NCBI GenBank assembly: GCA_035551675.1
Contig: DASZMV010000093.1
Coordinates: 1-64,000 of the forward strand
DNA: 64,000 nucleotides
Reading direction: 5' to 3'
DNA from: JAFECT01 sp035551675
GTDB taxonomy: Bacteria > Pseudomonadota > Alphaproteobacteria > Caulobacterales > Caulobacteraceae
Each line of letters starts with the position of its first letter. The first letter of the stretch is position 1. Position numbers and translations under genes: made by a program. Shown piece after piece: positions 9,701-17,813 of the stretch. The notes below the pieces were generated by a model. The model did no database searches. It was not told where the DNA came from and saw nothing but the letters and a program-made list of their open reading frames with translations.

Positions 9701-12700
9701 AGTAGGTGTGCACGAAGCTGGACACGACGCTGACGTTGCCGAAAGTGCTGTAGGCGTCGATACCGGTTGAGAAGTCGCCCTTGGTCGTCACGTCATAGGA
9801 ATTGACCGACACGTCGCCATTGTAGGAACCCGCCACGATACCGTCCGACGACGCGTAGTAGGTGTGGACAAAGTTCGAGGCGACGCTCACCGGTCCGTTG
9901 TAGCTGAGCGCCACGATGCCGGCGCTGTCGAAACCGTAGGTCTTCACGTAGTTTGAGGTAACCGACACGCTGTTGTAGCCAGCGGCGTAGATGCCGGTCG
10001 AGTAGTCACCGTGGGTGATGACAGTGCCGGAGTTCACCGTCACCGTGTCGCCCGTCGTGTTGCCCGTGTTGATCGCCACCACGCCTGGAGCGTAGTCGCC
10101 GAAGGTCTCGACGAAGCCGGAGGTGACGTTCACCGGACCGCCCGCCGCGGCATAGATGCCGACCGAGTATTTACCGTAGGTGACCACCTCGCCGGAATTG
10201 ACCGTTACACCCTGGTTCGTGCTGACCCCGATGATGCCATCCGCCGCGTAGCCGTACGTCTTCACATAGTTCGAGGTGACCGAGGCGTTTCCGCCGCCGT
10301 AGACGTCGATGCCGGCCGAGAAGTCGCCTGTGGTCTTCACGCCGTCGACGTTCACGTAGGTGTCGCCGCCGACTCCGAGCTTGGAGCCGACCTTGATGCC
10401 GTCGGTGTAGTTGCCGGTGGTGTAGACGTCATAGGCCGTGATGTGCGTCGTACCCGTGCTGAACGCCAGGATGCCCGCTCCGCCGTAGTAGGCCGCTCCG
10501 GCGTACTGATGGACGGTGACGTTGCCGACGTTGATGTCGATCGAGCCGCCGTCATAGCTCTCGGCGAACACGCCCGCGGCGATGTTGCCTTCCGCCAGGA
10601 TCGGACCCGCGACGCTGACATTGATGTTGTACTCGGCGATCGCACCCACGCCGATAGCACCATCGCCGCCGAAGCTCTCCGCCGTCACGCCGCCGCCGAT
10701 GGTGATGCTGACGTTGCCCCCATCGGAACGCCCCACGGCGCCGTAGGCGACGCCGCCGATCGAAACCGCGGTGATGTTGCCATCCACGTTAATGGTGGAC
10801 TGATAGGCGCTCTCCGCCTCGGCGCCCGTGGCGTTCCCCGCCGAAGCCACGGTGATGTTGCCGCCGACGTCGACATAGGCCTGATTGCCGAGCGCAGCGA
10901 CGCCAAAGGCGCCGGCGACGCCGACCACGGTGACGTCGCCATTGACCTTGGCCCTGGCGGTGTAGTCGCCTTCCGCCACCACGCCGACCGCGTAGCCGTT
11001 CGATTCGACGATCACGCTGCCGCGGACGTAGGCGGTGGCGTCGCCGTAGCTCTTGGCTTCCACGCCGGTCGCCTGGGTCGGGCCTTCGACGACGACATTG
11101 CCGTAGGCGTAGGCGCGCGCGTAGCCGTGCACCGCGTCGCCGGAGTAGGCGTATACGCCCATCGCCGTGCCGGTCTCGGAGATGACCACCACGTTGCCGC
11201 CGACGCCGGCGATAGCGTCGCCCTCGGCAGTGGCGGTCACGCCGGTCGCATTGCCGTTGAAGGCTTCGACGGTCACGTTGCCGCCAACGAACGCCCTGGC
11301 GTTGTAGCCGGTGTCAGCGGCCACGACATCCACGCCCAAGGCCCCGGTGTTGCCTACCACCAGGAGATCGCCTCCAACCTCGACGGTGGAGTTGCCGAGC
11401 GAAACCGATTCGACGCCCACCGCGTAGCCCTCGGCCGATTCGGAAACAACGCCGCCGGCGATGTAAGTCCAGGTGCTGGTGAGAGATACTGTCGCAACGC
11501 CCGTAGCGTTTCCGAAGGTCGTTTCGGCGATGACGTTGCCGTAGATTCGATTATAGGTCGCGCCGAGAGCCGCACTTGCAAGGCCGGTGGCATCGCCGAA
11601 GGTCGACTCGGCGATAATGTTGCCGGACACTGTGGTGTCGGCGTAACCGGTGCTGGACATGACCACGCCGGTCGCATTGCCGAAAGTCGTCATGGCAATG
11701 ACGTCGCCGCCGATGTTGATCGAGGCGTCGCCGACTACGCTGACGCCGGTCGCATCGCCGAAGTGCGATGTGGCCAAGACCGAGCCGTTGACGGTGACCG
11801 ATGCGCCATCGGGGCCTGTCACCGTGACGCCGGTGGCGTTGCCGACGTACGACTGCGCAACCACGTTGCCGCCGACATAGACCGTGGCCGAGTAGCCCGT
11901 GGCCGCCGTCGCGGTAATGCCGACCGCGTCGCCCAGGTTGCCCTCGGCGATCACGTCGCCCAGCACGGTCACATAGGCGTTGCCGCCGGTGTTCGCGGTG
12001 ATACCCGTGGCGCTGACGAGTCCGCTGACGATCACGCTGCCGGAAACGTAGACGTAGCCGTATTCCCCGGCGCCGGTAGTCATCACCTCGCCCGTCGCCG
12101 AACCCGCCGGGGCCGAGGCGCCAACGTCGCCGTAGACCAGGGTCGAAAGGCCCGGACCGAAGTGGCCATAGACGTCGGGCTTCACCGCCGGCTTAGTTTC
12201 GATGCACACGTCCGGACCCGAGAAGCAGCTCTCGTACTTGTAATAGCCGTGCGCCACGATACCGGTCGCGTCGCCGTACTTCGAGTACGCGTTGACGTCG
12301 CCGTTGACGACGACGGTCCCCGTGTACGCCTCGACGTTCAGGGCCGTCGCCGTGCCGTTCAAGGTCGTCGCCGATACGTTGCCCGACTGGTAGACGGTCA
12401 CACCGTAACCGTGAATGTTCAGGCCGGTCGCGCCATTCTGGCCCGAGGCGCTGATGTCGCCGGTGTGATTGCCGTAGACGTCGCCGTAGTTGCTGTGCAG
12501 GCTTACGCCGACGGCGGTGTTGCCCGTCGCGTTGATCGCGCCCGAGCCCTGGAAGCTGATGAATTCGTAGGCGTTCAGCGACACGCCGGCGGCGTAGCCG
12601 GCCGAGGTTACGTTGATTGCGCCGGTCTGCTGAACTTCGATCTGGTTGGGAGTGCTGTTGAAGCTCGAGGTGATGCCGATCGCGTCGCCCGTCCCACTAT

Positions 12701-13400
12701 TATTGATCGTGATCGTGCCGGTGTTCGTTACCTCGTTATCGCCGGCCGCGGCCATATAGATGCCGGCCATCACGCCATACGAATTGCCGCTGACGCTAAT
12801 GTTGCCGGTGCTGTCCAGAGTGGCCGTGTCGTCGCCCCCCATAACGATGCCGACGGCGTAGCCCCCGAGCGCCGGCGTGACCGTGATGTCGCCGTTGTTG
12901 ATCACATGGTCGTAGCCATCGAACGTGTAGGTCGCGATGCCGCGGCCCCCCGCGGTGATGTTCGCGCTCGTGTTCAGGTAGACGTCGCCATCTTCGTTCG
13001 AGACGAACTCGCCGTTGTAGCTGACGTTGATCGTCACGCCCGACCCGACGGTCACGTCGGTGTAGGTTCCCGCCTCGCCGTGGGCGGAAATCCCGACGTT
13101 CGGACCGGTAATGGTCGTGCCGGGGCCCTGGACGGTCACATTGACCGGGTTCGCGGGGTCGATGGCCGTAATACCGGTAGGATAGGAGCCCGGCGTGCAG
13201 GTGATGGTGTCGACGCCGCCCGAAACGACGGGCGTGCAAGCCTGGGCGCTGGCCGTGCCCGGCGCGCCGAGGGCGAACACTGCGATGGAACAGCCCAGCG
13301 CCGTACCCAGCAGGAGGGCGCCGCGCGAGAGGTCCTTCGCGGGGCTGAAATCCTTGGAAATGTTGCTGTTACGGGTGGCCACCGACGAACGAGTCGACAT
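6726..13400 (-). CDS. Giant autotransporter adhesin 2, complete
   Basis: I take ATG 13400 (MSTRSSVATR), giving 2224 residues. It follows a CAGGGGGATA ribosome-binding region nearly identical to that of the paralogue; the upstream in-frame extension looks non-coding. Residues 1-52 are an extended signal peptide ending GTASA. Residues ~55-1000 hold repeats of the form GxVxVxxxxGxATGV. Residues ~1000-1750 hold ~26-residue repeats, VxTxGDYSxGIxAxSxxGxVxVxS. After a less regular stretch, residues ~1945-2224 form an autotransporter beta-barrel ending in the aromatic tail VRWRW. This is type Va secretion architecture: the barrel inserts in the outer membrane and displays the beta-solenoid passenger. 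No protease motif was seen, so adhesin or aggregation factor is the best reading. Confidence 0.92.
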   Translation of the reverse strand: MSTRSSVATRNSNISKDFSPAKDLSRGALLLGTALGCSIAVFALGAPGTASAQACTPVVSGGVDTITCTPGSYPTGITAIDPANPVNVTVQGPGTTITGPNVGISAHGEAGTYTDVTVGSGVTINVSYNGEFVSNEDGDVYLNTSANITAGGRGIATYTFDGYDHVINNGDITVTPALGGYAVGIVMGGDDTATLDSTGNISVSGNSYGVMAGIYMAAAGDNEVTNTGTITINNSGTGDAIGITSSFNSTPNQIEVQQTGAINVTSAGYAAGVSLNAYEFISFQGSGAINATGNTAVGVSLHSNYGDVYGNHTGDISASGQNGATGLNIHGYGVTVYQSGNVSATTLNGTATALNVEAYTGTVVVNGDVNAYSKYGDATGIVAHGYYKYESCFSGPDVCIETKPAVKPDVYGHFGPGLSTLVYGDVGASAPAGSATGEVMTTGAGEYGYVYVSGSVIVSGLVSATGITANTGGNAYVTVLGDVIAEGNLGDAVGITATAATGYSATVYVGGNVVAQSYVGNATGVTVTGPDGASVTVNGSVLATSHFGDATGVSVVGDASINIGGDVIAMTTFGNATGVVMSSTGYADTTVSGNIIAESTFGDATGLASAALGATYNRIYGNVIAETTFGNATGVATVSLTSTWTYIAGGVVSESAEGYAVGVESVSLGNSTVEVGGDLLVVGNTGALGVDVVAADTGYNARAFVGGNVTVEAFNGNATGVTATAEGDAIAGVGGNVVVISETGTAMGVYAYSGDAVHGYARAYAYGNVVVEGPTQATGVEAKSYGDATAYVRGSVIVESNGYAVGVVAEGDYTARAKVNGDVTVVGVAGAFGVAALGNQAYVDVGGNITVASAGNATGAEAESAYQSTINVDGNITAVSIGGVAYGAVGRSDGGNVSITIGGGVTAESFGGDGAIGVGAIAEYNINVSVAGPILAEGNIAAGVFAESYDGGSIDINVGNVTVHQYAGAAYYGGAGILAFSTGTTHITAYDVYTTGNYTDGIKVGSKLGVGGDTYVNVDGVKTTGDFSAGIDVYGGGNASVTSNYVKTYGYAADGIIGVSTNQGVTVNSGEVVTYGKYSVGIYAAAGGPVNVTSGFVETFGDYAPGVVAINTGNTTGDTVTVNSGTVITHGDYSTGIYAAGYNSVSVTSNYVKTYGFDSAGIVALSYNGPVSVASNFVHTYYASSDGIVAGSYNGDVSVNSYDVTTKGDFSTGIDAYSTFGNVSVVSSFVHTYYFSSDGIDATSEYGNVNINSGSVVTEGDYSTGVFGESYFGDVNITSQYVRTYGYSSPGIVGVSYAGNVTINSGTVITNGDYSPGIVGESLFGNVSIGSDYVKTTGYDSIGIFGYSRYGNVSVNSGTVITYGDYSTGIHAYSYDGTASVSSEYVKTYGYRAEGIYAYGYKGVTVNSDAVKTYGNYADGIHAISNDGTANVTSDYVLTTGTGSIGIYAYGYYGVTVNSGTVRTYGDFATGILAVAPYGTANVTSHYVVTHGDYAPGISAYGYYGATVNNTGLVRTYGYRSDGIDATAYDGDVTVKSRSVVTYGDYSDGISAETVNGDTIVRTYGDTTTFGYESTGVFAVSYNGYASAYNYGNIRTFGEYADGMLVGSIGHDAYGYNSGTIRTYGYGSNGMFVESIGGEYAEAVNRGTIASFGGAGIVVEALGGYAEVYNFGSVYGRYGGVILESSDGSYLYNHGLIRGGDGYAIGAFGASVVIENKGTIDGYALLHTSNNLINNQGTWNAYGNSYMGYGNDVVNNTGIVRVAPYSLGFTSPTTVVWDGVTAFNNSNLVDLRNGHTGDKFFLNGNGGVGTVWTGLAGSTLGVDASLNVALTSDEMIIGAANGSTTVVVNDTTPGLPGSLNFVGTTVVHGTSGSASNFTMAPIHKGFIDYEMVYRSGPVDWDIVGLPGQPAFEMLKAPEMAQDFWRRTGDAWSAREQEVRDSMWGSTPPTRGEGWEMWAQAQIGGERLSRSETFNVGGFSFTPNLGTDSDWRGFQMGGDNWTSKNWLWGFTGGFLEQNSVFHFDKNSLDITGWNVGAYTGFTSGAFFANGLIKADWYDVKANMHTVPALETFSGNTWGAKGEMGFRLGSNHLYFEPLADLAWTTTHLDNANFPAQMTTFTFGNGESLRGSIGGRVGGQWGSIMPYVGLYAAQEFDGNNKMTMITSGGCPGACMSIEDTKPGAYGKADFGFTTTSWHGLEGFLKGETEFGSKTNGFIGRLGVRWRW
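8500..10300 (-). repeat. Tandem ~78-bp repeats with a ~156-bp higher-order unit in adhesin 2
   Basis: The passenger repeat VxTxGxxSxGIxAxSxxGxVxVxS is about 26 residues (78 bp). Two flavours alternate: one starting YVKTYGY and one starting TVITxGDYS. Matching points such as 9240 and 9396 are 156 bp apart, and 9087 to 9240 is 153 bp. This suggests expansion by two-repeat units. Boundaries are approximate. Confidence 0.75.
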
Positions 13401-13909
13401 CACAGATATCCCCCTGAGAATCCCAGTATCGTGTGAACACACGACGGGAACGCCGGCTCTCGCCAGCGTTTGCAGGCCTTTCCTGTGCCTTACGCATTTA
13501 CCAATGGCAACTAAAACGCCGGTTTTTCTTGGTGGTTTTTCCAGAGAAATCAGTCGTTCAGTTGTGATCGCCGAATAGTTCCCTTGAGTCTTCAGTGGTT
13601 TCCCTGACGAATACCTGTGAGTACCCCGATTTCGCCAAGCTTGATCGACGAAATACGCGCGCCAAGAGTTGCACGCGCGCCTCCCCACTCCACGCATGGG
13701 GAAAAGCGAGCCGCAATGGCACGCCAGCCCCAAGCCACAAGCTTAGCCATTACTGTCGTGGGGCCCGCGGATTCGACCGCGTCGAGGGGGCCGCTTGCGC
13801 TGGGATCGCGGAACCCGTAAAGGACCGCCTCCTCGCCGCCGGGGTCCTGTTTTCAGGTTCGCGCGCGGTCGCGGAAACGCCTCGAGGCTCAGCCCTCGTC
13901 GAACGGCGC
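13401..13909. other. Upstream region of adhesin 2, no gene seen
   Basis: The stretch holds the adhesin 2 promoter and leader on the minus strand and, near its right end, the upstream side of the tRNA. A single left half-site of the regulon motif (ATACCTG) lies at 13611, 211 bases before the adhesin 2 start, but its right arm does not match. I see no coding potential here. Confidence 0.5.
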
Positions 13910-13985
<76 letters not shown>

Positions 13986-14013
13986 CCGTTCCAGCCTGCG
14001 ATTCCTCACGGTT

Positions 14014-15636
14014 TCAGCCGGCCTTCGGCTTCGCCGCCGCGCAGACGAAACTCGCTGCGTCGTTGGTGTCGCCGCTGCCCCGATACCAAGCCTTTTGAGG
14101 CCAGGCGCACAGGGGGCGCCGCATCACGGGCTTGCCGTTCACCAGCTTGGTCGCGACCACCCGCGCGGGCGCGTCGCCGTGCTCGACCCAGCGGCTCAAA
14201 GCCACGAACAGGTCGTCGCGCGGGGTGTCGGACAGCGGACCGTTCGTGCCTGCGTTGGCGGCATTGAACGCCGCGGGGCCCGCGCCGCCGCCGCAATGCT
14301 CCATCCCCGGAGCGAAGAACAGCCGGGCGAATCGCTTGCCCTTGGCGACCCCGCCGGCTCGCGCGATCAGCTTCTTGTACAGATCGAGCGTCTGCATCGG
14401 CGCGACCAGAGTGTCGGCCCAGCCCTGGTAGATGATCAGCTTGCCGCCGCGCGCCTCGAACCGGCTCATGTCTCCGCGCATGGCCCCGTTCAGATCCGGG
14501 CCCAGGACCGCGTCGACCTTGGGCATGTCGCGGTCGAAGTCGAAGGCCTTCCAGTCCCACCCCGCCCCAAACACCCATTTGAACAGGCCGTCGAAGGCCG
14601 GCTCGTTGTTGGGCGGGCTTTCCAGGAAGTTCCAGCCGAACAAGCCCGGCGCCTCGCTCCCGCGCATCCAGCCGTAATAGGTCGCCCTCCCCGCGTGATT
14701 GAGCGGGCCGGAGTAATAGGCCTTCACCGTGTCGACCTCGCCGGGCGTCAGACATGCCTCGCTCGCGGCGCCCTTGCAGGTCAGGCTCGCCGGATCGAAG
14801 CGGCAGACGCTCGGATCGGCGAGGAAGGGATCGGACTTCAGGCCGTTGGCGAGCCCGCCGCAGTCGGTGAGGACCGCCCGGTTGACCAGCGCGAGCTTGG
14901 CGTCGGAAAGCTTGCGTCCGGGAAGGCCGTTCGCCGCCTGCCAGTCCCACACCGCCAGCGCATGGCCCCAGGTCCGGTTCACCACTGGCGCGCCGATCAG
15001 CACCCCGTCGTAGTCGTCCGGATAGTATTGCGCCTCGATCAGGCCCTCCTGACCGCCGGTGGAACAGCCGGTGTAATAGGCCCGCCGCGGCTCCGCGCCA
15101 TAGAAGGCCTTGGCGATCGCCTTGCCGGTCACCGTCATCACGTGGGTCGAGCGGAAGCCCCAGTCCTTCCACTTCTGCGGATGGCCGATCAGCGGGTCGC
15201 CGTTCAAGGGCGTCGCGGGCGCCGTCCCCATGTCGGTGCCGGCCGTCGCATAGCCGCGGCGCAGGCCCGCGATCATGCCGGGATAGCCGAGCGCCGCAAT
15301 CCCCGCGAAGCCGCCGCTGCCGTTGCCGTGAAAGACGCCCGCCCAGTGCTCGTCCGGCAGCCAGACCTCGACCGCGATGTCGGAGTCGGGCGCGCTCTTC
15401 ACCTCGGCGATCACCCGGCAGAAGGCGGGGAGTTCGGAATGCTTGACCTTGTCGGGCCCGACGAAGGCGCCCGCGGCGACCGGGGTCGCGCTCCTTATGA
15501 CGGTGTCGGCAAGCCGGAGCTGCGCAAGATTTTCACATCGCCCCGCCGCCAGGGCGGGCGACGCGACGGCCATGGCGACCACGGACGCGGCGCCGGACAG
15601 GATGAGCCGGATCGAGCGGTATTCACGGTTCCTCAT
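14014..15636 (-). CDS. Tannase/feruloyl esterase family secreted hydrolase
   Basis: 540 residues from ATG 15636, which has AAGG seven bases upstream; an earlier in-frame start at 15663 lacks one. The N-terminus is a signal peptide ending VASPALAAG, so the enzyme is exported. The alpha/beta-hydrolase nucleophile sits in GCSTGGQEGL (Ser about 192). A likely acid lies in the WADTLVAP segment and the catalytic His in PGMEHCGGG. Length and motifs fit the tannase/feruloyl esterase family, which cleaves aromatic-acid esters such as galloyl or feruloyl esters; the exact substrate cannot be read from sequence. It follows the tRNA and ends about 30 bases from it. No operon partner is evident. Confidence 0.88.
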   Translation of the reverse strand: MRNREYRSIRLILSGAASVVAMAVASPALAAGRCENLAQLRLADTVIRSATPVAAGAFVGPDKVKHSELPAFCRVIAEVKSAPDSDIAVEVWLPDEHWAGVFHGNGSGGFAGIAALGYPGMIAGLRRGYATAGTDMGTAPATPLNGDPLIGHPQKWKDWGFRSTHVMTVTGKAIAKAFYGAEPRRAYYTGCSTGGQEGLIEAQYYPDDYDGVLIGAPVVNRTWGHALAVWDWQAANGLPGRKLSDAKLALVNRAVLTDCGGLANGLKSDPFLADPSVCRFDPASLTCKGAASEACLTPGEVDTVKAYYSGPLNHAGRATYYGWMRGSEAPGLFGWNFLESPPNNEPAFDGLFKWVFGAGWDWKAFDFDRDMPKVDAVLGPDLNGAMRGDMSRFEARGGKLIIYQGWADTLVAPMQTLDLYKKLIARAGGVAKGKRFARLFFAPGMEHCGGGAGPAAFNAANAGTNGPLSDTPRDDLFVALSRWVEHGDAPARVVATKLVNGKPVMRRPLCAWPQKAWYRGSGDTNDAASFVCAAAKPKAG

Positions 15637-15672
15637 CGCGGACCCTTCACTCACTAGACGCATAGTGAAGAG

Positions 15673-15715
15673 AGCAGCTTAGACCGCCCGGCCGCAGGTT
15701 CAATCCCCGCATCCT
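15673..15715 (+). other. Degenerate tRNA-like fragment
   Basis: The sequence contains GAGCAGCT and then GCAGGTTCAATCCCCGCAT. These resemble the D-arm and T-arm of the tRNA-Lys 1.7 kb to the left, in the same order and orientation. The T-loop consensus GTTCAATCC is intact and four of five T-stem pairs form, but the anticodon region is lost. It may be a tRNA relic or an old integration scar; it could also be coincidence. Confidence 0.35.
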
Positions 15716-15716
15716 A

Positions 15717-16415
15717 TCAGGAGGTCGCGAAGGCGTAGTGCTGGGCGCCGATGGGTAGCCAGGCGAGCCACGGCTCGACAGGCCGCAAGGCGGCGAGCGC
15801 GTGGGGGAAAAAGCCGGTGTAGGTGACGCCGACCTCGGCGAACCCGGCCTCGCGCAGTCGCGACTTCAGCACCGGCCCAGGGATCAGAACGGCGTTCTCA
15901 TCGAACGGACAGGTGGCGACGATGTAGCGCGTCACCGGATTGACCGGGTTGTGCTCGAACACCATCAAGACGCCGCCCGGACGCAACAGTTTGCGCAGGC
16001 GCGCAAACAGCTCGACGTGCCGGTCCGCGTCGATGTGGTGGAACACGCAGGCGGTGAAGATCAAATCGAATCCGCCGGGCTCCAGTGGCAGATCCCCGAC
16101 GCCGGAATAAAGCACGCGCCGCCCGAGTTCGGGATAGCGCTCGCGCGAAATCTCGAGGCTGCGCTTCGACACGTCGATCGCAGTCAGGGCGGCGTCGGGA
16201 AAAGCGCGGGCCAGGTGCGGCAGCGACGCCCCGACGCCGGAGCCGAAATCGAGGATCGAGCGCGGTTCTGGCCGCTTCTCGCGGGTCCAGCGGCGGCGCA
16301 GTTCGTCGATCTTATAGCGCGCGAAGAAGTCGGGCTTTTCGCCGCTGACCTTCAGGTTTTCGGTGTGGATCGCCAGATATTCGTCGGCGAACTTGTCGAA
16401 CTCAGCGGCTTCCAC
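15717..16415 (-). CDS. Class I SAM-dependent methyltransferase
   Basis: 232 residues from GTG 16415. That start has a strong GGAGG six bases upstream, inside the end of the glycosyltransferase gene, which it overlaps by 14 bases. Motif I is ILDFGSGVGAS, motif II is TAIDVSKRSLE, and the post-I acidic and HH regions (FTACVFHHID) match the Methyltransf_11/25 type fold. The overlap implies translational coupling with the upstream glycosyltransferase, so the substrate may be a lipid-linked sugar or polyprenol-related molecule. That link is inference. Confidence 0.85.
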   Translation of the reverse strand: MEAAEFDKFADEYLAIHTENLKVSGEKPDFFARYKIDELRRRWTREKRPEPRSILDFGSGVGASLPHLARAFPDAALTAIDVSKRSLEISRERYPELGRRVLYSGVGDLPLEPGGFDLIFTACVFHHIDADRHVELFARLRKLLRPGGVLMVFEHNPVNPVTRYIVATCPFDENAVLIPGPVLKSRLREAGFAEVGVTYTGFFPHALAALRPVEPWLAWLPIGAQHYAFATS

Positions 16416-17391
16416 CCAGCGCCTCCAACCGCGGCTTGGATTCCTCACGCCGCTCACCGCCGATTTCTTCGTCGACCAGATAGAGCGGGCGGCCCTTCAC
16501 CTGCATGAAGATGCGGCCGAGATAGGCGCCCATGATGCCGAGACACGCGAACTGCACCGTCGCGAAGAAGATCATGATCAGCGCGAGGCTGGTCCAGCCC
16601 GGCGCCGCGCGTCCGACCACGAACCCCGCCACCACATAGACCGCCAGGCCCACGCCCGCGAGCGCACCGACACCCGCCATGAAACCCGCCAGCCGCAGCG
16701 GCCAGGTCGAAAAGCTGGTTACACCCGCTATCGCAAGGCGGAGCATCTTGCCGAAGGTGTAGTTGGTCTTGCCCGCGAAGCGCGCGTCGCGATCGTAGTT
16801 GACCTCGGCCTGCACCCCGCCGAGCCAGGCGACCATCCCGCGCAGGAAGCGGTCCTGTTCCGGCATCTCGTTCAGGCGGTCGACGATGCGGCGGGAAATC
16901 AGGCGAAAGTCGCCGGTGTCTTCCGGGATTTCCACGTCCGACACCAGGCGCAGCAGGCGATAGAACAGGTGCGCGGTGGCGAGCTTCATCGCGCTTTCCG
17001 ACGCACGCCGGCGACGGCGCGCATAGACCACGTCGGCGCCCGCATCCATCTTCGCCATCAGTTCGCCGAGCAGCTCAGGCGGATCCTGCAGGTCGGCGTC
17101 GATGATCATGACCCGCTCGCCCGCCGCGCGGGCCAGACCCGCGGTCACCGCCAGCTGGTGGCCATGGTTGCGCGACAGGTTCAGGCCCACCACCCGCGGA
17201 TAGGTCGACGCCAACGCCCGGATGCAGGCCCAGGTGTTGTCGCGCGAGCCGTCATTGACCAGGATCAGCTCATAGTCCTCGCCGACCACGGCCTGGCACG
17301 CCGCCGTCGTCCGCCGGACGAATTCGGGCAGCGACGCCTCCTCGTTGTAACAAGGCGCGACCACCGACAGAGCTGGCTTTGATCCGTTCAT
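16402..17391 (-). CDS. Family 2 glycosyltransferase, DPM1/GtrB type, membrane-bound
   Basis: 329 residues from ATG 17391; the longer open frame upstream has no good ribosome-binding site. The N-terminal GT-A domain starts LSVVAPCYNEEASLPEF and carries NDGSRDNT and the DADLQDPPE metal-binding motif. Two hydrophobic segments near residues 230-290 resemble the C-terminal membrane hairpin of dolichol/undecaprenyl-phosphate sugar transferases (GtrB, ArnC-like). Such enzymes move a sugar from a nucleotide donor to a polyprenyl phosphate carrier. The GT-C gene starting 420 bases away on the other strand could use that lipid-linked sugar. Confidence 0.9.
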   Translation of the reverse strand: MNGSKPALSVVAPCYNEEASLPEFVRRTTAACQAVVGEDYELILVNDGSRDNTWACIRALASTYPRVVGLNLSRNHGHQLAVTAGLARAAGERVMIIDADLQDPPELLGELMAKMDAGADVVYARRRRRASESAMKLATAHLFYRLLRLVSDVEIPEDTGDFRLISRRIVDRLNEMPEQDRFLRGMVAWLGGVQAEVNYDRDARFAGKTNYTFGKMLRLAIAGVTSFSTWPLRLAGFMAGVGALAGVGLAVYVVAGFVVGRAAPGWTSLALIMIFFATVQFACLGIMGAYLGRIFMQVKGRPLYLVDEEIGGERREESKPRLEALGGSR

Positions 17392-17537
17392 GCCGTCCCC
17401 AAGGGCTTCAGAACTCGCCCGAGCATAGTCCACCCAAGCCCGGACGGGTGCGCGCGGATTGTCGCCGTTTTGTCCCAAGGGTTTGTTAACCGACACAAAC
17501 CCAAAAAACAGAACAATCAGAACCGTGTAGTCCGCGC

Positions 17538-17813
17538 ATGCCGCCCACGACGCCCGCCTTTCCGGCTTGGCAGCGCGACCTCGCCCTGCTCGGCCTGGCA
17601 AGCTTCACGGCCTTTGCCCTCGCCATTGTGGCGAAACCAACCTTCAACGACGACACGTTCGGAGGCTGGCTGATTCGGCGCCCGGCGGCTCGTCGACGGC
17701 TGCTCCGGCATGCACGGCGACGATTCGAGTGGGCGTTCGTGCAAGCACGGCCCAACGCATTGACCGCCGCCGCATCGACGCCTACCGCAATCGGAAAACC
17801 GGAAGCGCCATGA
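17538..17813 (+). CDS. Possible small membrane protein upstream of the GT-C gene
   Basis: 91 codons whose stop overlaps the next ATG as ATGA, hinting at coupling. Residues ~10-32 (WQRDLALLGLASFTAFALAI) look like a membrane helix with coding-like third-position GC, but the second half is Arg-rich and looks non-coding. No clear ribosome-binding site precedes the ATG. It may be a remnant rather than a gene. The rest of 17392-17809 is the divergent promoter region between the two glycosyltransferases. Confidence 0.28.
   Translation: MPPTTPAFPAWQRDLALLGLASFTAFALAIVAKPTFNDDTFGGWLIRRPAARRRLLRHARRRFEWAFVQARPNALTAAASTPTAIGKPEAP

Noticed and set aside
10011..13436. Very long open frame (1141 codons) on the plus strand opposite adhesin 2, and similar ones at 76-1191, 1357-2394 and 6816-8315
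   Set aside because: They mirror the repetitive GC-rich adhesin codons, encode Arg/His/Asp-rich sequence without signal peptide or family features, and have no ribosome-binding sites.
13611..13628. Regulon motif before adhesin 2
   Set aside because: Only the left arm (ATACCTG) matches; the right side reads TACCCCG, so it is not counted as a site.
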